Below are positions 27,136-38,291 of a stretch of DNA of 64,000 bases, piece after piece. The translations under genes and the position numbers were made by a program. The DNA lies in assembly GCA_015709715.1 (NCBI GenBank), contig CP054184.1:1287001-1351000 (forward strand). The letters run 5' to 3'. The notes under the pieces are model-generated. The model was not told the DNA's origin. It ran no database searches and saw only the letters and a program-made list of their open reading frames with translations. The stretch's first letter is position 1. Each line of letters opens with the position of its first letter. The DNA comes from Nitrospira sp. GTDB lineage: Bacteria > Nitrospirota > Nitrospiria > Nitrospirales > Nitrospiraceae.

Positions 27136-29951
27136 CGTACCGCCTCCACACAACGATCGCACAGGGTCGGATGGTCGGCAAAGCTCCCCACTGCAGGCCG
27201 ATAGTTCCAGCAACGTTCGCACTTTTCCCCGGTCGCCTTCTCCACCCTGATGCTGAAATCAGGGGAGAGCGGAGGATGATGAACGGACCGCAATTCGACA
27301 TCCGACACGATAAAGACCGATGAGAGATCCTGCTGGTACTGCTTCAGAAACTCATATCGCTCGGAATTCGCCTCGATCACCACCCGCGCTTCCAGCGGAG
27401 CCCCGATCACTTTGTCGCGGCGTTTCACTTCCAGGGCCGCCTGGACTGCCGTTCGCACATCCAAGAGGCGCTCCCACCTCTCAGCCAACACTGAGTCGCT
27501 CCAGCGGGCATCGGCCTCGGGGAATAGAGCTAGATGCACACTATCCGCCTTCGATTCCGCACGCACCACCTCCGGCAACATTCGCCAGATTTCATCGGCG
27601 GTAAAACTCAAGACCGGTGCCATGAGCTTCGTCAGCGCGACGAGAATATCGAACAATACCGTTTGCGAGGCGCGCCGCATGGGGGAATCTTTGCGGAAGG
27701 TGTAGAGCCGATCTTTCAGGATATCGAGGTACACGGCACTCAGGTCCACCGAGCAGAAATTGTTCAATGCGTGGAAGATCGCGTGGAACTCGAACTCGTC
27801 GTAACTCTTCCGCACGCGCGGGATCAGCTCGCCGAGGCGCATGAGGGCCCACCGGTCCAGTTCAGGCAACTCCTCGAACGGCACCCGGTGCTGCCCCGGA
27901 TCGAAATCGTACAGATTGCTCAAGAGAAACCGGCAGGTATTGCGGATCTTGCGATAGGCTTCGATCAAGTGGTTCAGGATCTCTTGGGAGATCCGCAGAT
28001 CTTCGCGATAATCTTGCGCCGACACCCAGAGACGGAGGATCTCGGCGCCCGATTGCTTGATCACATCCTGCGGCGCCACGACGTTGCCCGCCGACTTCGA
28101 CATCTTGCGCCCGGCTCCGTCCAGCACGAACCCATGCGTGAGCACCGCCTCGTAGGGGGCTCGGTGATCGGTGATCACACCTGCCAGTAACGCGCTGTGA
28201 AACCAGCCGCGATGCTGGTCGGAGCCTTCGAGATACAGGTTGGCCGGCCACCATTGCCGCGATTTGAGAACGGCGGCATAACTCACGCCGGATTCGAACC
28301 ACACGTCCAGAATGTCTCGCTCCTTCTCGAATTCCGTTCCGCCGCATGCATCGCAGCTGGTCCCAACGGGGAGTAAGGAGTCGGCTCGATTGGCGAACCA
28401 GTAGTCAGTCCCGTGCTGTTCGATCAGGTCCGCCACATGGTCGATCACCCCGGGATCGGCCATGACCTTGCCGCACTTCACGCAGGTGAACCCAGGGATC
28501 GGCGTGCCCCAGACTCGTTGGCGCGACAGGCACCAATCGGGCCGGTTCTCGATCATCCCCTTGATCCGGTCGCGGCCGTAGGCCGGGATCCAGCGGACCC
28601 GCTCAATCTCCGCCAGCGCCTCTTTCCGCAACTCGTTGGTCTCCATCGACACGAACCACTGTTCGGTCGCGCGGAAGATCACCGGCTGCTTGCAACGCCA
28701 GCAGTGCGGATAGGAATGCTTCAGCGTCCCATGGCCCAGCAACCGGCCGTTCTCTTTCAGGCGCTCGACGATCTTCGGATTGGCCTTGAACACATGCTGG
28801 CCGGCAAAGTCCGGAACAGCCGCGGTGAATTTCCCGCCGTCGTCCACCGGAGCCAGAATCTCCAACCGTTCTCCGACGCTGGCCTTGGCATTGTGGTCCA
28901 ACACCAGGAGATAGTCTTCCATCCCGTGCCCCGGCGCGATATGGACACAGCCCGTGCCTTGGTCCAAGGTTACAAAGTCGCCCAGTAGAATCGGCGAGAG
29001 GCCGGTGGTGAGCGGGCGCTGGGTTTCCAGCCCCTCGAACCCTTCGCCTCCTTTTTTGACCGCCACGACCTGGTAGCCGGAAAGATCACAGGCCTTGGCG
29101 ACGGACTCCACCAGCTTCTCGGCCATGATCAGCAACTCATGCCCAAGCTGTACGAAGGCATAGTCGATGTCGGCATGGAGACAGACCGCTTGGTTGGCCG
29201 GTAATGTCCAGGGCGTCGTGGTCCAAATCAGGACCGCAACGGTCTGCACATCGTTCGGAAACGAGGGACCGCCGAATCGCTTACTCAAGATGGTCGGGGG
29301 GCTCGCGAGGGGAAACTTCACATACACCGACGGCGAGGTATGGTCGTCGTACTCGACCTCCGCCTCGGCCAAGGCCGTCTGGTCGTGCGTGCACCAAAGA
29401 ACCGGCTTGAGTCCCTTGTAGACCCCGCCTCGCTCCACGAAACGGCCGAACTCCCGGAGAATCGTCGCCTCATACCGAGGATTAAGCGTGAGATACGGCT
29501 GCTGCCAGTCCCCCAACACGCCCAACCGCTGAAACTCTTCTCGTTGGATCGCCACGTACTTCTCGGCATATTCTTTACAGAGTTTGCGAATCGCCAAGGC
29601 ATCCAAGTCCCGCTTCTTGTCACCAAGCTCCTTTAAGACCTGGTGTTCGATGGGCAGGCCATGGCAATCCCAACCCGGCACGTAGGGGACCTGATACCCC
29701 GACATCGTCTTCGATTTGACGATGATGTCTTTCAGAATTTTGTTCAATGCGTGGCCGATGTGAATGCGCCCGTTCGCATAGGGCGGCCCATCATGCAAGA
29801 TGTAGGGCTCACACCCCCGGCGCGCTTCCTGAATCCGCTCGTATAGCCGTTCCGCCGCCCAGCGGGCGAGCATCTCCGGCTCCCGCTGCGGGAGGTTGGC
29901 CTTCATGGGAAAGTCGGTTTTGGGTAAATTCAGGGTCGCTTTATAGTCCAT
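27132..29951 (-). CDS. ileS: Isoleucyl-tRNA synthetase
   Basis: 939 aa class I synthetase, full length. It charges tRNA-Ile and edits valine. The HIGH motif is in PPYANGRIHIGHALNK, and the KMSKS loop is AGRKMSKSAGNVVAPQ. A CP1 editing domain is between them. The C-terminus carries a zinc ribbon, CERCWNYRPAVG then CDRCVEA, as in bacterial type 1 enzymes. It is co-transcribed with lspA. Confidence 0.97.
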   Translation of the reverse strand: MDYKATLNLPKTDFPMKANLPQREPEMLARWAAERLYERIQEARRGCEPYILHDGPPYANGRIHIGHALNKILKDIIVKSKTMSGYQVPYVPGWDCHGLPIEHQVLKELGDKKRDLDALAIRKLCKEYAEKYVAIQREEFQRLGVLGDWQQPYLTLNPRYEATILREFGRFVERGGVYKGLKPVLWCTHDQTALAEAEVEYDDHTSPSVYVKFPLASPPTILSKRFGGPSFPNDVQTVAVLIWTTTPWTLPANQAVCLHADIDYAFVQLGHELLIMAEKLVESVAKACDLSGYQVVAVKKGGEGFEGLETQRPLTTGLSPILLGDFVTLDQGTGCVHIAPGHGMEDYLLVLDHNAKASVGERLEILAPVDDGGKFTAAVPDFAGQHVFKANPKIVERLKENGRLLGHGTLKHSYPHCWRCKQPVIFRATEQWFVSMETNELRKEALAEIERVRWIPAYGRDRIKGMIENRPDWCLSRQRVWGTPIPGFTCVKCGKVMADPGVIDHVADLIEQHGTDYWFANRADSLLPVGTSCDACGGTEFEKERDILDVWFESGVSYAAVLKSRQWWPANLYLEGSDQHRGWFHSALLAGVITDHRAPYEAVLTHGFVLDGAGRKMSKSAGNVVAPQDVIKQSGAEILRLWVSAQDYREDLRISQEILNHLIEAYRKIRNTCRFLLSNLYDFDPGQHRVPFEELPELDRWALMRLGELIPRVRKSYDEFEFHAIFHALNNFCSVDLSAVYLDILKDRLYTFRKDSPMRRASQTVLFDILVALTKLMAPVLSFTADEIWRMLPEVVRAESKADSVHLALFPEADARWSDSVLAERWERLLDVRTAVQAALEVKRRDKVIGAPLEARVVIEANSERYEFLKQYQQDLSSVFIVSDVELRSVHHPPLSPDFSIRVEKATGEKCERCWNYRPAVGSFADHPTLCDRCVEAVR

Positions 29952-30049
29952 GGTTTTCTATCGACGCGAGGCGTCACATGCTCCGGAAGTAGGCGTAAAG
30001 AGAGGACTATACCGAATCGAGGCGAGAGGAACCAGTGCTTTGTTTGTCC

Positions 30050-31153
30050 CTAACTGAGCGCCATCATGCGGTCCAACGCCACCTTCGCCCACCGCTTCTC
30101 ATCGTCCGGGACCACGATGTGATTCACCACATGGCCTTCGGCGAGATTCTCCATGGCCCAACATAAATGCGGCGCATCGATGCGAAACATGGTGGCGCAT
30201 TGGCAGACGGTCGAGGAGAGAAAGAACACCTTCCTATCGGTCAATTCATGCTTCAGACGGTTCACCAGATTCAGTTCCGTGCCCACCGCCCAGGCAGTGC
30301 CGGGAGGGGCTGCGGTGACGGTGCGGATGATGAATTCGGTCGAGCCGACCAAGTCGGCCTTGTTGACCACGTCTTCGTGGCACTCCGGATGGACGATGAC
30401 CGTAATCCCAGGGTGTTGCTTACGGAAGTACTCGACGTGCGAGGGCTGGAACATTTGATGGACACTGCAGTGCCCCTTCCACAGGATGAGTTTCGCCCGC
30501 TTGATCGCCTCGACGGAATTGCCGCCGCGCGGCATATACGGATCCCACACGATCATCTGGTCGCGAGGGATGCCCATCTTATTGGCGGTATTCCGCCCCA
30601 GATGTTCGTCGGGGAAAAACAGGATCTTCTCGCGCCGCGCCCAGCACCACTCGATCACCGCCCGCGCGTTCGACGAGGTACAGGTAATGCCGCCATGTTC
30701 GCCGCAAAAGGCCTTCAAGACCGCGGCAGAATTCACGTACACCGCAGGCATCACCTGCTCTTCAACCGGAATCACCCGCCCCAACGTATCCCAGCAGGCC
30801 TCCACCTGTTCGATCGCCGCCATGTCGGCCATGGAACAGCCGGCGGCCATGTCGGGCAGAATCACGGTTTGGTTCGAGCGACTCAAGATGTCGGCGGTCT
30901 CCGCCATGAAATGGACCCCGCAAAACACGACATAGGGCCGGTCGGACCGCTGCTCCGCCAGTTGCGCCAGCTTCAACGAGTCGCCGCGGAATTCGGCATG
31001 TTGAATCACCTCATCCCGCTGGTAATTGTGCCCGAGAATCATCACGCGGTCGCCCAGCGTCCGTTTCGCCGCGCGAGTTCGCTCACATAGATCTTCCGCG
31101 GGCAGCGATTGATACTCGGTGACAGGGCGAGGAAGCGTGGCGACCGTTTTCAC
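30050..31153 (-). CDS. nadA: Quinolinate synthase
   Basis: 367 aa with a GTG start at 31153. This [4Fe-4S] enzyme condenses iminoaspartate and dihydroxyacetone phosphate in NAD synthesis. Recognisable motifs are ILGHNYQRDEVIQHAEFRGD, VVFCGVHFMAETADILS (cluster cysteine), ADMAAIEQVEACW, and ITCTSSNARAVIEW. A C-terminal cluster cysteine is in STVCQCATMFRID. nadB and nadC are not in the window. It is a single gene, divergent from the thiamine operon. Confidence 0.95.
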   Translation of the reverse strand: MKTVATLPRPVTEYQSLPAEDLCERTRAAKRTLGDRVMILGHNYQRDEVIQHAEFRGDSLKLAQLAEQRSDRPYVVFCGVHFMAETADILSRSNQTVILPDMAAGCSMADMAAIEQVEACWDTLGRVIPVEEQVMPAVYVNSAAVLKAFCGEHGGITCTSSNARAVIEWCWARREKILFFPDEHLGRNTANKMGIPRDQMIVWDPYMPRGGNSVEAIKRAKLILWKGHCSVHQMFQPSHVEYFRKQHPGITVIVHPECHEDVVNKADLVGSTEFIIRTVTAAPPGTAWAVGTELNLVNRLKHELTDRKVFFLSSTVCQCATMFRIDAPHLCWAMENLAEGHVVNHIVVPDDEKRWAKVALDRMMALS

Positions 31154-31320
31154 CTGAAGCCTTTCGGTTGGATGTAAAACACTATACCAGAAGCGAACTT
31201 ATGTAGCCTAATTCTACGACAGCCCTTCTCGCACAATCAATGAACGAAGCCCGGAGCAAAGGGCCCAGGCACGAAGCCCTTGTGGACCGCCGCCTGATTC
31301 GCCCTGGGTCTTCCGACAGA

Positions 31321-31349
31321 TTGACTTCGCCTCCTGGGCTCGGTACCAT
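31321..31349 (+). promoter_or_regulatory. Sigma-70-type promoter of the thiamine operon
   Basis: TTGACT (31321-31326), 17 bp and TACCAT (31344-31349). The expected transcription start lies just before the TPP riboswitch. Confidence 0.6.
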
Positions 31350-31359
31350 CACCCCCGAC

Positions 31360-33468
<2,109 letters not shown>

Positions 33469-33492
33469 GCAGCCTCCGAAGGGGAAGAGAGC

Positions 33493-34293
33493 ATGGGGAA
33501 ACCAAGACCGGCACCGTTACGGGAGCGTGACATCACCCGCCATATCGCGCGGGAATACTATAAAGAATTCGATCAACTCATTGAGAGCGACGTCATCATC
33601 GTCGGCGCCGGCCCGTCCGGGTTGATCTGTGCCCACGATTTGGGCCGAATGGGATTTCGTACGCTGGTGCTGGAACAAAGTTTGGCGCTCGGCGGTGGGT
33701 TCTGGTCCGGCGGCTACCTGATGAACAAGGCCACCATTTGCGCCCCGGCCCATAAAATCCTGAAAGAGATCGGCGTGCCTTGCAAGCAGATCAAGGAATG
33801 TCCCGGCATGTACATGGTGGATCCCCCGCATGCTACCGGAGCCCTGATTGCCGCCGCCTATGACGCCGGAGCCAAGATCATGAACCTGACGCGGGTGGTC
33901 GACTTGATCTTGCGCCGGGAAGGGGTCCTCGAAGGCGTGGTCGTCAACAGCACCACGGCGGAGATGGCCGGCCACGATATCATCCATGTCGATCCGATCG
34001 CGCTGGAGAGTAAAATCGTGGTCGACGCGACGGGCCATGACGCCATCGTCGTCAACCTGCTCCACAAGCGCGGCCTGTACCAGCAGGTGCCGGGCAACGG
34101 AGCCATGTGGGTGGCCCGCTCGGAAGAAGAAATCATGGATCGCACCGGTGAAGTTTCGCCGAATTGCTTCGTCATCGGACTGGCCGTCGCCGCCGTCTTC
34201 GGCACGCCCCGCATGGGCCCGGCCTTCGGCTCCATGCTCCTATCGGGGCGCTACGGCGCCGAGTTGATTCACAAGAAATTACGGCAGAAGTAG
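33493..34293 (+). CDS. thi4: Thi4-family thiazole synthase, histidine (sulfide-dependent) type
   Basis: 266 aa. It makes the thiazole part of thiamine from NAD and glycine. A dinucleotide-binding motif is in DVIIVGAGPSGLICAHDLGR, and the C-terminus has FGTPRMGPAFGSMLLSG. In yeast Thi4 a cysteine gives up its sulfur; in the archaeal enzyme a histidine takes that place and free sulfide is used. Here the segment reads AGHDIIHVDPIALESK, with histidine before VDP, so the catalytic, non-suicidal type is likely. This residue assignment is from memory of the family. It replaces the usual thiG/thiS system and lies right after thiC. Confidence 0.9.
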   Translation: MGKPRPAPLRERDITRHIAREYYKEFDQLIESDVIIVGAGPSGLICAHDLGRMGFRTLVLEQSLALGGGFWSGGYLMNKATICAPAHKILKEIGVPCKQIKECPGMYMVDPPHATGALIAAAYDAGAKIMNLTRVVDLILRREGVLEGVVVNSTTAEMAGHDIIHVDPIALESKIVVDATGHDAIVVNLLHKRGLYQQVPGNGAMWVARSEEEIMDRTGEVSPNCFVIGLAVAAVFGTPRMGPAFGSMLLSGRYGAELIHKKLRQK

Positions 34294-34298
34294 CGCAC

Positions 34299-34814
34299 AT
34301 GGATGTTCAAGATTTTTTAGTGCAGGGCGAAGGCAGCGACGAAGACAAGCGCGAAGCCTGGCAACTGTTCCAGCAGGCCTACGAACAGCAGATGAAGGGA
34401 CAGTTGGAGGAGGCTGTCGCACTGTACAAACAGTCGCTGGAACGGCACCAAACCGCCGAAGCCTATACCTTCCTCGGCTGGACCTACAGTTTCATGGGCA
34501 AGCTGGATGAGGCGATCGAGGAGTGCCATAAGGCCATTTCCTGCGACCCGGATTTTGGAAACCCCTACAACGACATCGGGGCCTACCTGATCGAGAAGGG
34601 CGACCTGGATGAAGCCATTCCCTGGTTTCAAAAGGCCATGCAAGCTAGGCGATACGAAAGCCCCGCGTTCCCCCATCTGAACCTGGGCCGCGTGTATGAG
34701 CGTCAGGGCAAATGGACCGAGGCTATCGACTGTTACAAACAGGCCCTCGTGCTGAATCCGGAGTACAGCCTAGCCAAGAAGGCCCTGGGACGACTGATCA
34801 GTTCACTCAATTGA
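34299..34814 (+). CDS. TPR-repeat protein in the thiamine operon
   Basis: 171 aa from ATG 34299, five nt after thi4. Four or so tetratricopeptide repeats cover residues 20-165, for example AEAYTFLGWTYSFMGKLDEA and PHLNLGRVYERQGKWTEA. No signal peptide is visible, so it is probably cytosolic. TPR proteins are scaffolds for protein contacts. Its partner could be thiC, thi4 or the pseudo-receiver that follows, but nothing in the sequence proves this. Confidence 0.85.
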   Translation: MDVQDFLVQGEGSDEDKREAWQLFQQAYEQQMKGQLEEAVALYKQSLERHQTAEAYTFLGWTYSFMGKLDEAIEECHKAISCDPDFGNPYNDIGAYLIEKGDLDEAIPWFQKAMQARRYESPAFPHLNLGRVYERQGKWTEAIDCYKQALVLNPEYSLAKKALGRLISSLN

Positions 34815-34833
34815 CCCGGAGCAACAGGCACAC

Positions 34834-35208
34834 ATGAGCGGGACCGTCCTCGTCGCCGTAACCGACATTTTCTTCTACACCAAGGTGCGGGACGCCCTGC
34901 GGCCGCAGGGATACACCTTGGAGCGGATCCGAAGCCAGGAGCAGGTGGCCGAAACACTCGCCTCTACGCAGCCGGACGCCATGATCTTGAACATGAACGA
35001 CCTTGTCATCGACGCCTTTGCGGCGCTGCACACCGTGAGAACCTCGTCTCTCACGCCGGGACTTCCCGTCCTCGCCTTCGCCAACCATGAGGAAGTGGAC
35101 ACCTGGAACCGTGCCAAGGAGTTGGGGGTCACCAAGATCGTCTCGCGCAATGAGTTTTCAGCTCGCACGAAGGAACTCGTCGAAGAAATCACGAGGATCG
35201 CATCATGA
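34834..35208 (+). CDS. Degenerate receiver-like protein
   Basis: 124 aa. The size and the alternation of beta and alpha segments match a CheY-type receiver: VLVAVTDIFFYTKVRDAL, PDAMILNMNDL, LPVLAFANHEEVD, GVTKIVSRNEF. The phosphoacceptor aspartate at the end of the third strand is replaced by asparagine (LNMND), and the acidic pair of the first strand is missing. It therefore cannot be phosphorylated in the usual way. It overlaps ygfZ by 4 nt (ATGA), which implies translational coupling. Role unknown. Confidence 0.7.
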   Translation: MSGTVLVAVTDIFFYTKVRDALRPQGYTLERIRSQEQVAETLASTQPDAMILNMNDLVIDAFAALHTVRTSSLTPGLPVLAFANHEEVDTWNRAKELGVTKIVSRNEFSARTKELVEEITRIAS

Positions 35209-36296
35209 AGCAATCGCGCCTTCATCCCATTCATGCACAGCTCGGCGCCACATTCGAAGCAATCGCAGGCTGGGAGATCCCGGCACATTATGGAGATTGG
35301 CGCACGGAATATCAGGCGGTCCGCACCGCCGTCGGCCTGGCGGACCTCTCCCCTCGTGGGAAGGTGCGCGTGACCGGCGAGGATCGCGTGAAATGGCTGC
35401 AAGGGATCATCAGCAACGATATTCTCCCGCTGCAGCCTGGCCAAGGCCGCTATTCGAGCTTCCTGACACACAAGGGGAAAATGATCACCTACTTCCGCTG
35501 CTATCTCCAGACGGACGCGGTGTGGCTGGAAGACGTCGGCGAAATCGGCGACCACACCTTCACCGCCCTGCGTAAGTTTCTTCTGTACGGCACCAAGGCC
35601 AAGATGGAAAACTGCGGAGAGAGCTGGGGGTTGCTGTTGGTCAGCGGTCCCAACGCGGCGCGCACCGTACAAGCCGCCTTCGGTGTAGACTGTCGCGATC
35701 TCCTGCCGCTTCATTTTGTCGCCGCGCAGATCGGGGGACAACCTGCACTGGTCATCCGAACAGAGGAAACCGGTGAAGTCGACCTGGAACTGTTGCTCCC
35801 GTCCGAGGGGCTGCTGGCGGCATGGAATGCCCTCATGGAAGCAGGAGCTGCCTTTGGGATCAAACCCACCGGCGGTCAAGCGAGAGAAGCCCTCCGCATG
35901 GAAGCCGGCCTTCCGAAGGCCGGGCCGGATCTCAACGAGGAAATCGTTCCGCCGGAAGCCAATCTGGAAGGCAAGGCTTTCAGCTTGAACAAGGGTTGCT
36001 ACCCCGGACAAGAGGTGGTGGCCCGCATGGACACCTACGGCAATGTGCGCCGGCATCTCGTCGGGCTGCTCCTCCACGATGCCACCGTCCCGACAAGAGG
36101 AGCCAAGCTCTTCAGCGGCGACCGCGAAGTGGGTTGGGTCAGCAGCGCGACCTTCTCACCGCATCAGAACGCCGTTCTGGCATTCGGCTTCCCTCTGCGG
36201 GATTTCTCCGCGCCGGACACGGCGCTTACGGTGGAGATCGACGGCAAGAAGCACGACGCGACGGTGAAGGCGCTGCCCCTCTACCGCCGCGCGTAA
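35205..36296 (+). CDS. ygfZ: YgfZ/GcvT-family folate-binding protein (Fe-S cluster maintenance)
   Basis: 363 aa. The family-defining motif is NKGCYPGQEVVARMDTYG, near residue 265, with the conserved cysteine. The N-terminus (SRLHPIHAQLGATFEAIAGWEI) resembles GcvT. YgfZ proteins help repair or assemble Fe-S enzymes with tetrahydrofolate. Its place behind thiC is notable, since ThiC is an Fe-S enzyme known to depend on such maintenance in E. coli. No glycine-cleavage genes are nearby. Confidence 0.9.
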   Translation: MKQSRLHPIHAQLGATFEAIAGWEIPAHYGDWRTEYQAVRTAVGLADLSPRGKVRVTGEDRVKWLQGIISNDILPLQPGQGRYSSFLTHKGKMITYFRCYLQTDAVWLEDVGEIGDHTFTALRKFLLYGTKAKMENCGESWGLLLVSGPNAARTVQAAFGVDCRDLLPLHFVAAQIGGQPALVIRTEETGEVDLELLLPSEGLLAAWNALMEAGAAFGIKPTGGQAREALRMEAGLPKAGPDLNEEIVPPEANLEGKAFSLNKGCYPGQEVVARMDTYGNVRRHLVGLLLHDATVPTRGAKLFSGDREVGWVSSATFSPHQNAVLAFGFPLRDFSAPDTALTVEIDGKKHDATVKALPLYRRA

Positions 36297-36309
36297 CAAG
36301 GGTGGGACG

Positions 36310-36792
36310 TTATTTTTCAGGGTTTCTGACCGCCGTCACGGCCGCCGCAAAGCCTAGCAAGCTAGCCCGTTCATCGTCATCCAACGCCAACAGAAGATGC
36401 GTCTCTTCCGCATGCATGAGGCGCAGGCTCAGGAACGGCTCCTCGCGACGCTTCTCGCGGTTGTCCCACATGGCATCGATCAGCTGCACCTTGTCCAACT
36501 GCCCCACTGAGACGATGTCGTAGCGAAAATAGCTGTCGCCGATGACCATGTCGAATAACACGTTGCCGGCGGTCAACAGCAGCAGATTGAACCGCCCCTG
36601 ATCTTCGTACCCCTCCGGCAAAAATTTGTTGATATGGCAACGGGCCACCTTCCGATCACCCAATGCCGCCCGGATCTTGAGCTGAAGCGCGTCGTAATCG
36701 ATTTGGAGCGCCCGCTCGTCCGGACTCGTCGCCGCCACCGCCGCATCCTTCGTCCGCTCGAATATGTCATCCGCCGATAACAACCCTGCCAT
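36310..36792 (-). CDS. Protein of unknown function
   Basis: 160 aa from ATG 36792, with the ribosome binding site GAAGGAGAAA. I do not recognise the family. The sequence starts MAGLLSADDIFERTKDAAVA and is mixed helix and strand without a signal peptide or membrane segment. A central part, RCHINKFLPEGYEDQG then DMVIGDSYFRYDIVSVGQLD, has a rather hydrophobic strand pattern. The frame has clean codon use and a good start, so it is a real gene. It is convergent with ygfZ. Confidence 0.75.
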   Translation of the reverse strand: MAGLLSADDIFERTKDAAVAATSPDERALQIDYDALQLKIRAALGDRKVARCHINKFLPEGYEDQGRFNLLLLTAGNVLFDMVIGDSYFRYDIVSVGQLDKVQLIDAMWDNREKRREEPFLSLRLMHAEETHLLLALDDDERASLLGFAAAVTAVRNPEK

Positions 36793-36833
36793 GATGCTTT
36801 CTCCTTCGTTACAACAACGGCCCGTTCGCTTGC

Positions 36834-37079
36834 TCAGGGGGCGCGTCTGGCCCGTAGCGCCCGAACCACCCCGACCACCCCGATCCCAGCCCATACGAAT
36901 TCCAGCAGGACGAATCCCACCCGGCGATCTTCGATCGCCACAATCCCCAATAACAGCGATCCCACGATGTTCAGCGCCAAGTAGCCCGCATCCAACTCGC
37001 GCCACACACCGGCTTGAATGAGCGCGTAGGCCGCCAAGACCATGACGGCTCCCACTACCGATATGACCTGCATCAGCAT
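36834..37079 (-). CDS. Small CBU_0592-like membrane protein
   Basis: 81 aa from ATG 37079; a TTG at 37115 would add 12 residues. Three hydrophobic segments fill the protein (VISVVGAVMVLAAYALIQAG, YLALNIVGSLLLGIVAI, VLLEFVWAGIGVVGVVRAL). The pattern resembles the CBU_0592-like domain found in short bacterial membrane proteins. The function is unknown. Neighbours give no further clue. Confidence 0.65.
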   Translation of the reverse strand: MLMQVISVVGAVMVLAAYALIQAGVWRELDAGYLALNIVGSLLLGIVAIEDRRVGFVLLEFVWAGIGVVGVVRALRARRAP

Positions 37080-37290
37080 GCTGGTGATCGACGCGCTCCG
37101 GACAGAGGCCGCCAAGGAACGCGGTACCGTACCCGGCCCATCCTCATGATTGCAAGCGGAATTTCCCCCGACGGACAGGCGGATGCAGGGTTCTGCGCGC
37201 GATCGGAAGGGAAGTGCCTACGCGGGCCGTCCATTGCATTTACGGCCTCGGCTCCGGCATACTTTGCCCCATTACAGAGGGAGGATGAGT

Positions 37291-37527
37291 ATGAGCGGTC
37301 AGGGTTGTTTGATTGGCGGGTGTCAGGGAAAGGTCTACGCTCCCGCGGGTACGCAGTCGATTTGTAAGGACCACTTTCTCAATTTCCTGACCTGGCGTCG
37401 ACGCCGTGGACCGCAGATGTTCCGCAAGTACGCCGCCATGACCATGGAAGAACGGGACCAGGTCGCAGCGGAGTGGCAACAGACCTTGAACACCAAAGAG
37501 TTGCCGACTCCCCTCTCGGCACTCTAG
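37291..37527 (+). CDS. Small cysteine-containing protein of unknown function
   Basis: 78 aa from ATG 37291, chosen because AGGGAGG (37277-37283) lies 7 nt upstream; ATG 37285 is too close to it. The N-terminus MSGQGCLIGGCQGKVYAP, then SICKDHFLNFL, has three Cys and one His spaced as in a small zinc site. The rest is basic and then acidic-helical. It is not a family I can name. It is divergent from the membrane protein gene at 37079. Confidence 0.65.
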   Translation: MSGQGCLIGGCQGKVYAPAGTQSICKDHFLNFLTWRRRRGPQMFRKYAAMTMEERDQVAAEWQQTLNTKELPTPLSAL

Positions 37528-37540
37528 TTGCGGCGCGCCC

Positions 37541-37879
37541 CTAGTGTTTGCCGTCGTGAGCTTCCAGAATCCTCCCCTCCAACGCCACCTTCAGAAGCTG
37601 CGCCGTATTCGAAACCCGTAGTTTCTTCATCATGTTGGACCGATGGGCTTCCGCCGTCTTGATGCTGATGCTCAAGTGTTGGGCAATGCTTCGATTGGTG
37701 TGTCCGCCCCAGATCAGCTGCAGAATTTCCCGTTCACGCGGTGTGAGATCTTCCGGTCGACGCCTGACCGACAACGTGCCCCGCACCTCCACCTCTTGAC
37801 CCTGTCGCTTCGCCGCGGCGGTCGAGTTCGTTCCTCGCCGTCCCGTCGAACTCCTCCCGCCTCTCTTGTCTGCCACCAT
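37541..37879 (-). CDS. Free-standing LuxR/GerE-type DNA-binding protein
   Basis: 112 aa. A 40-residue basic, Gly/Arg/Ser-rich tail is followed by a lone LuxR-type helix-turn-helix: LTPREREILQLIWGGHTNRS, then ISIKTAEAHRSNMMKKL and NTAQLLKVALEGR. It is most similar to the protein at 38830-39153, with near-identical recognition helices. No receiver or sensor domain is present. A ribosome binding site AGGAGA lies 6 nt before the ATG. It has a long upstream region with a sigma-54-like element (38115-38135). Confidence 0.88.
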   Translation of the reverse strand: MVADKRGGRSSTGRRGTNSTAAAKRQGQEVEVRGTLSVRRRPEDLTPREREILQLIWGGHTNRSIAQHLSISIKTAEAHRSNMMKKLRVSNTAQLLKVALEGRILEAHDGKH

Positions 37880-38291
37880 GCCGTCTCTCCTTCATGCATG
37901 CCCAGTTTCACGCCTCGCCCTGTCCAATGGAGCCGCGCATGCGCCCGACTCCCCACTGTCCTCCGGCAAACTCCCCAGGGGGTTCGCCCTACGAGGCCAA
38001 CTATTCAAACTTCAGGCCTTATCGCCGTATAGGACGGTGGCCTACAAGATCAATCAGTTATCACCTCACAGGGAAAAGAGACGAATGGAAAAACCTGTGT
38101 CAGGAGCAGGATGAGTTGTGCCAACCCTGTGCCATGACACAGTAAGATGGCGCAGGACGATGTTACGGGTGCCTACTCCGAACAGGCACGGACGGTGAGA
38201 GGACGTAGCGATGTAAGGAAGGTTGTTGGGATAGCGGGTGAATCCCTTTGGGCGCCCAGCTCAGCCTTAGGCGCGCGCGACAAGGACGACT
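37880..38291. other. Intergenic stretch, about 410 bp, no supported gene
   Basis: Between the small LuxR-type gene (start 37879) and the end of the SnoaL-like gene (38292). Short open frames here show no family likeness. It holds the 21-bp element at 38115-38135. It probably contains the leader and promoter of the LuxR-type gene, which would have an untranslated leader of about 230 nt from the element. Confidence 0.6.
38115..38135 (-). promoter_or_regulatory. Sigma-54-like element B
   Basis: Read on the minus strand, TGGCACAGGGTTGGCA (38134-38119) has a full -24 box TGGCAC and GC at the -12 position, with the required 10 bp between GG and GC. On the plus strand it shows two TGTGCCA copies 11 bp apart. 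The same 21-bp block recurs at 39620-39640 (18 of 21 identical). It could instead be a repeated regulator site. Confidence 0.45.

Noticed and set aside
30167-31090. Plus-strand open frame of 307 codons
   Set aside because: Antisense to nadA; no domain is visible.
34875-36077. Minus-strand open frame of 400 codons
   Set aside because: It is opposite the pseudo-receiver gene and ygfZ, which has clear motifs.
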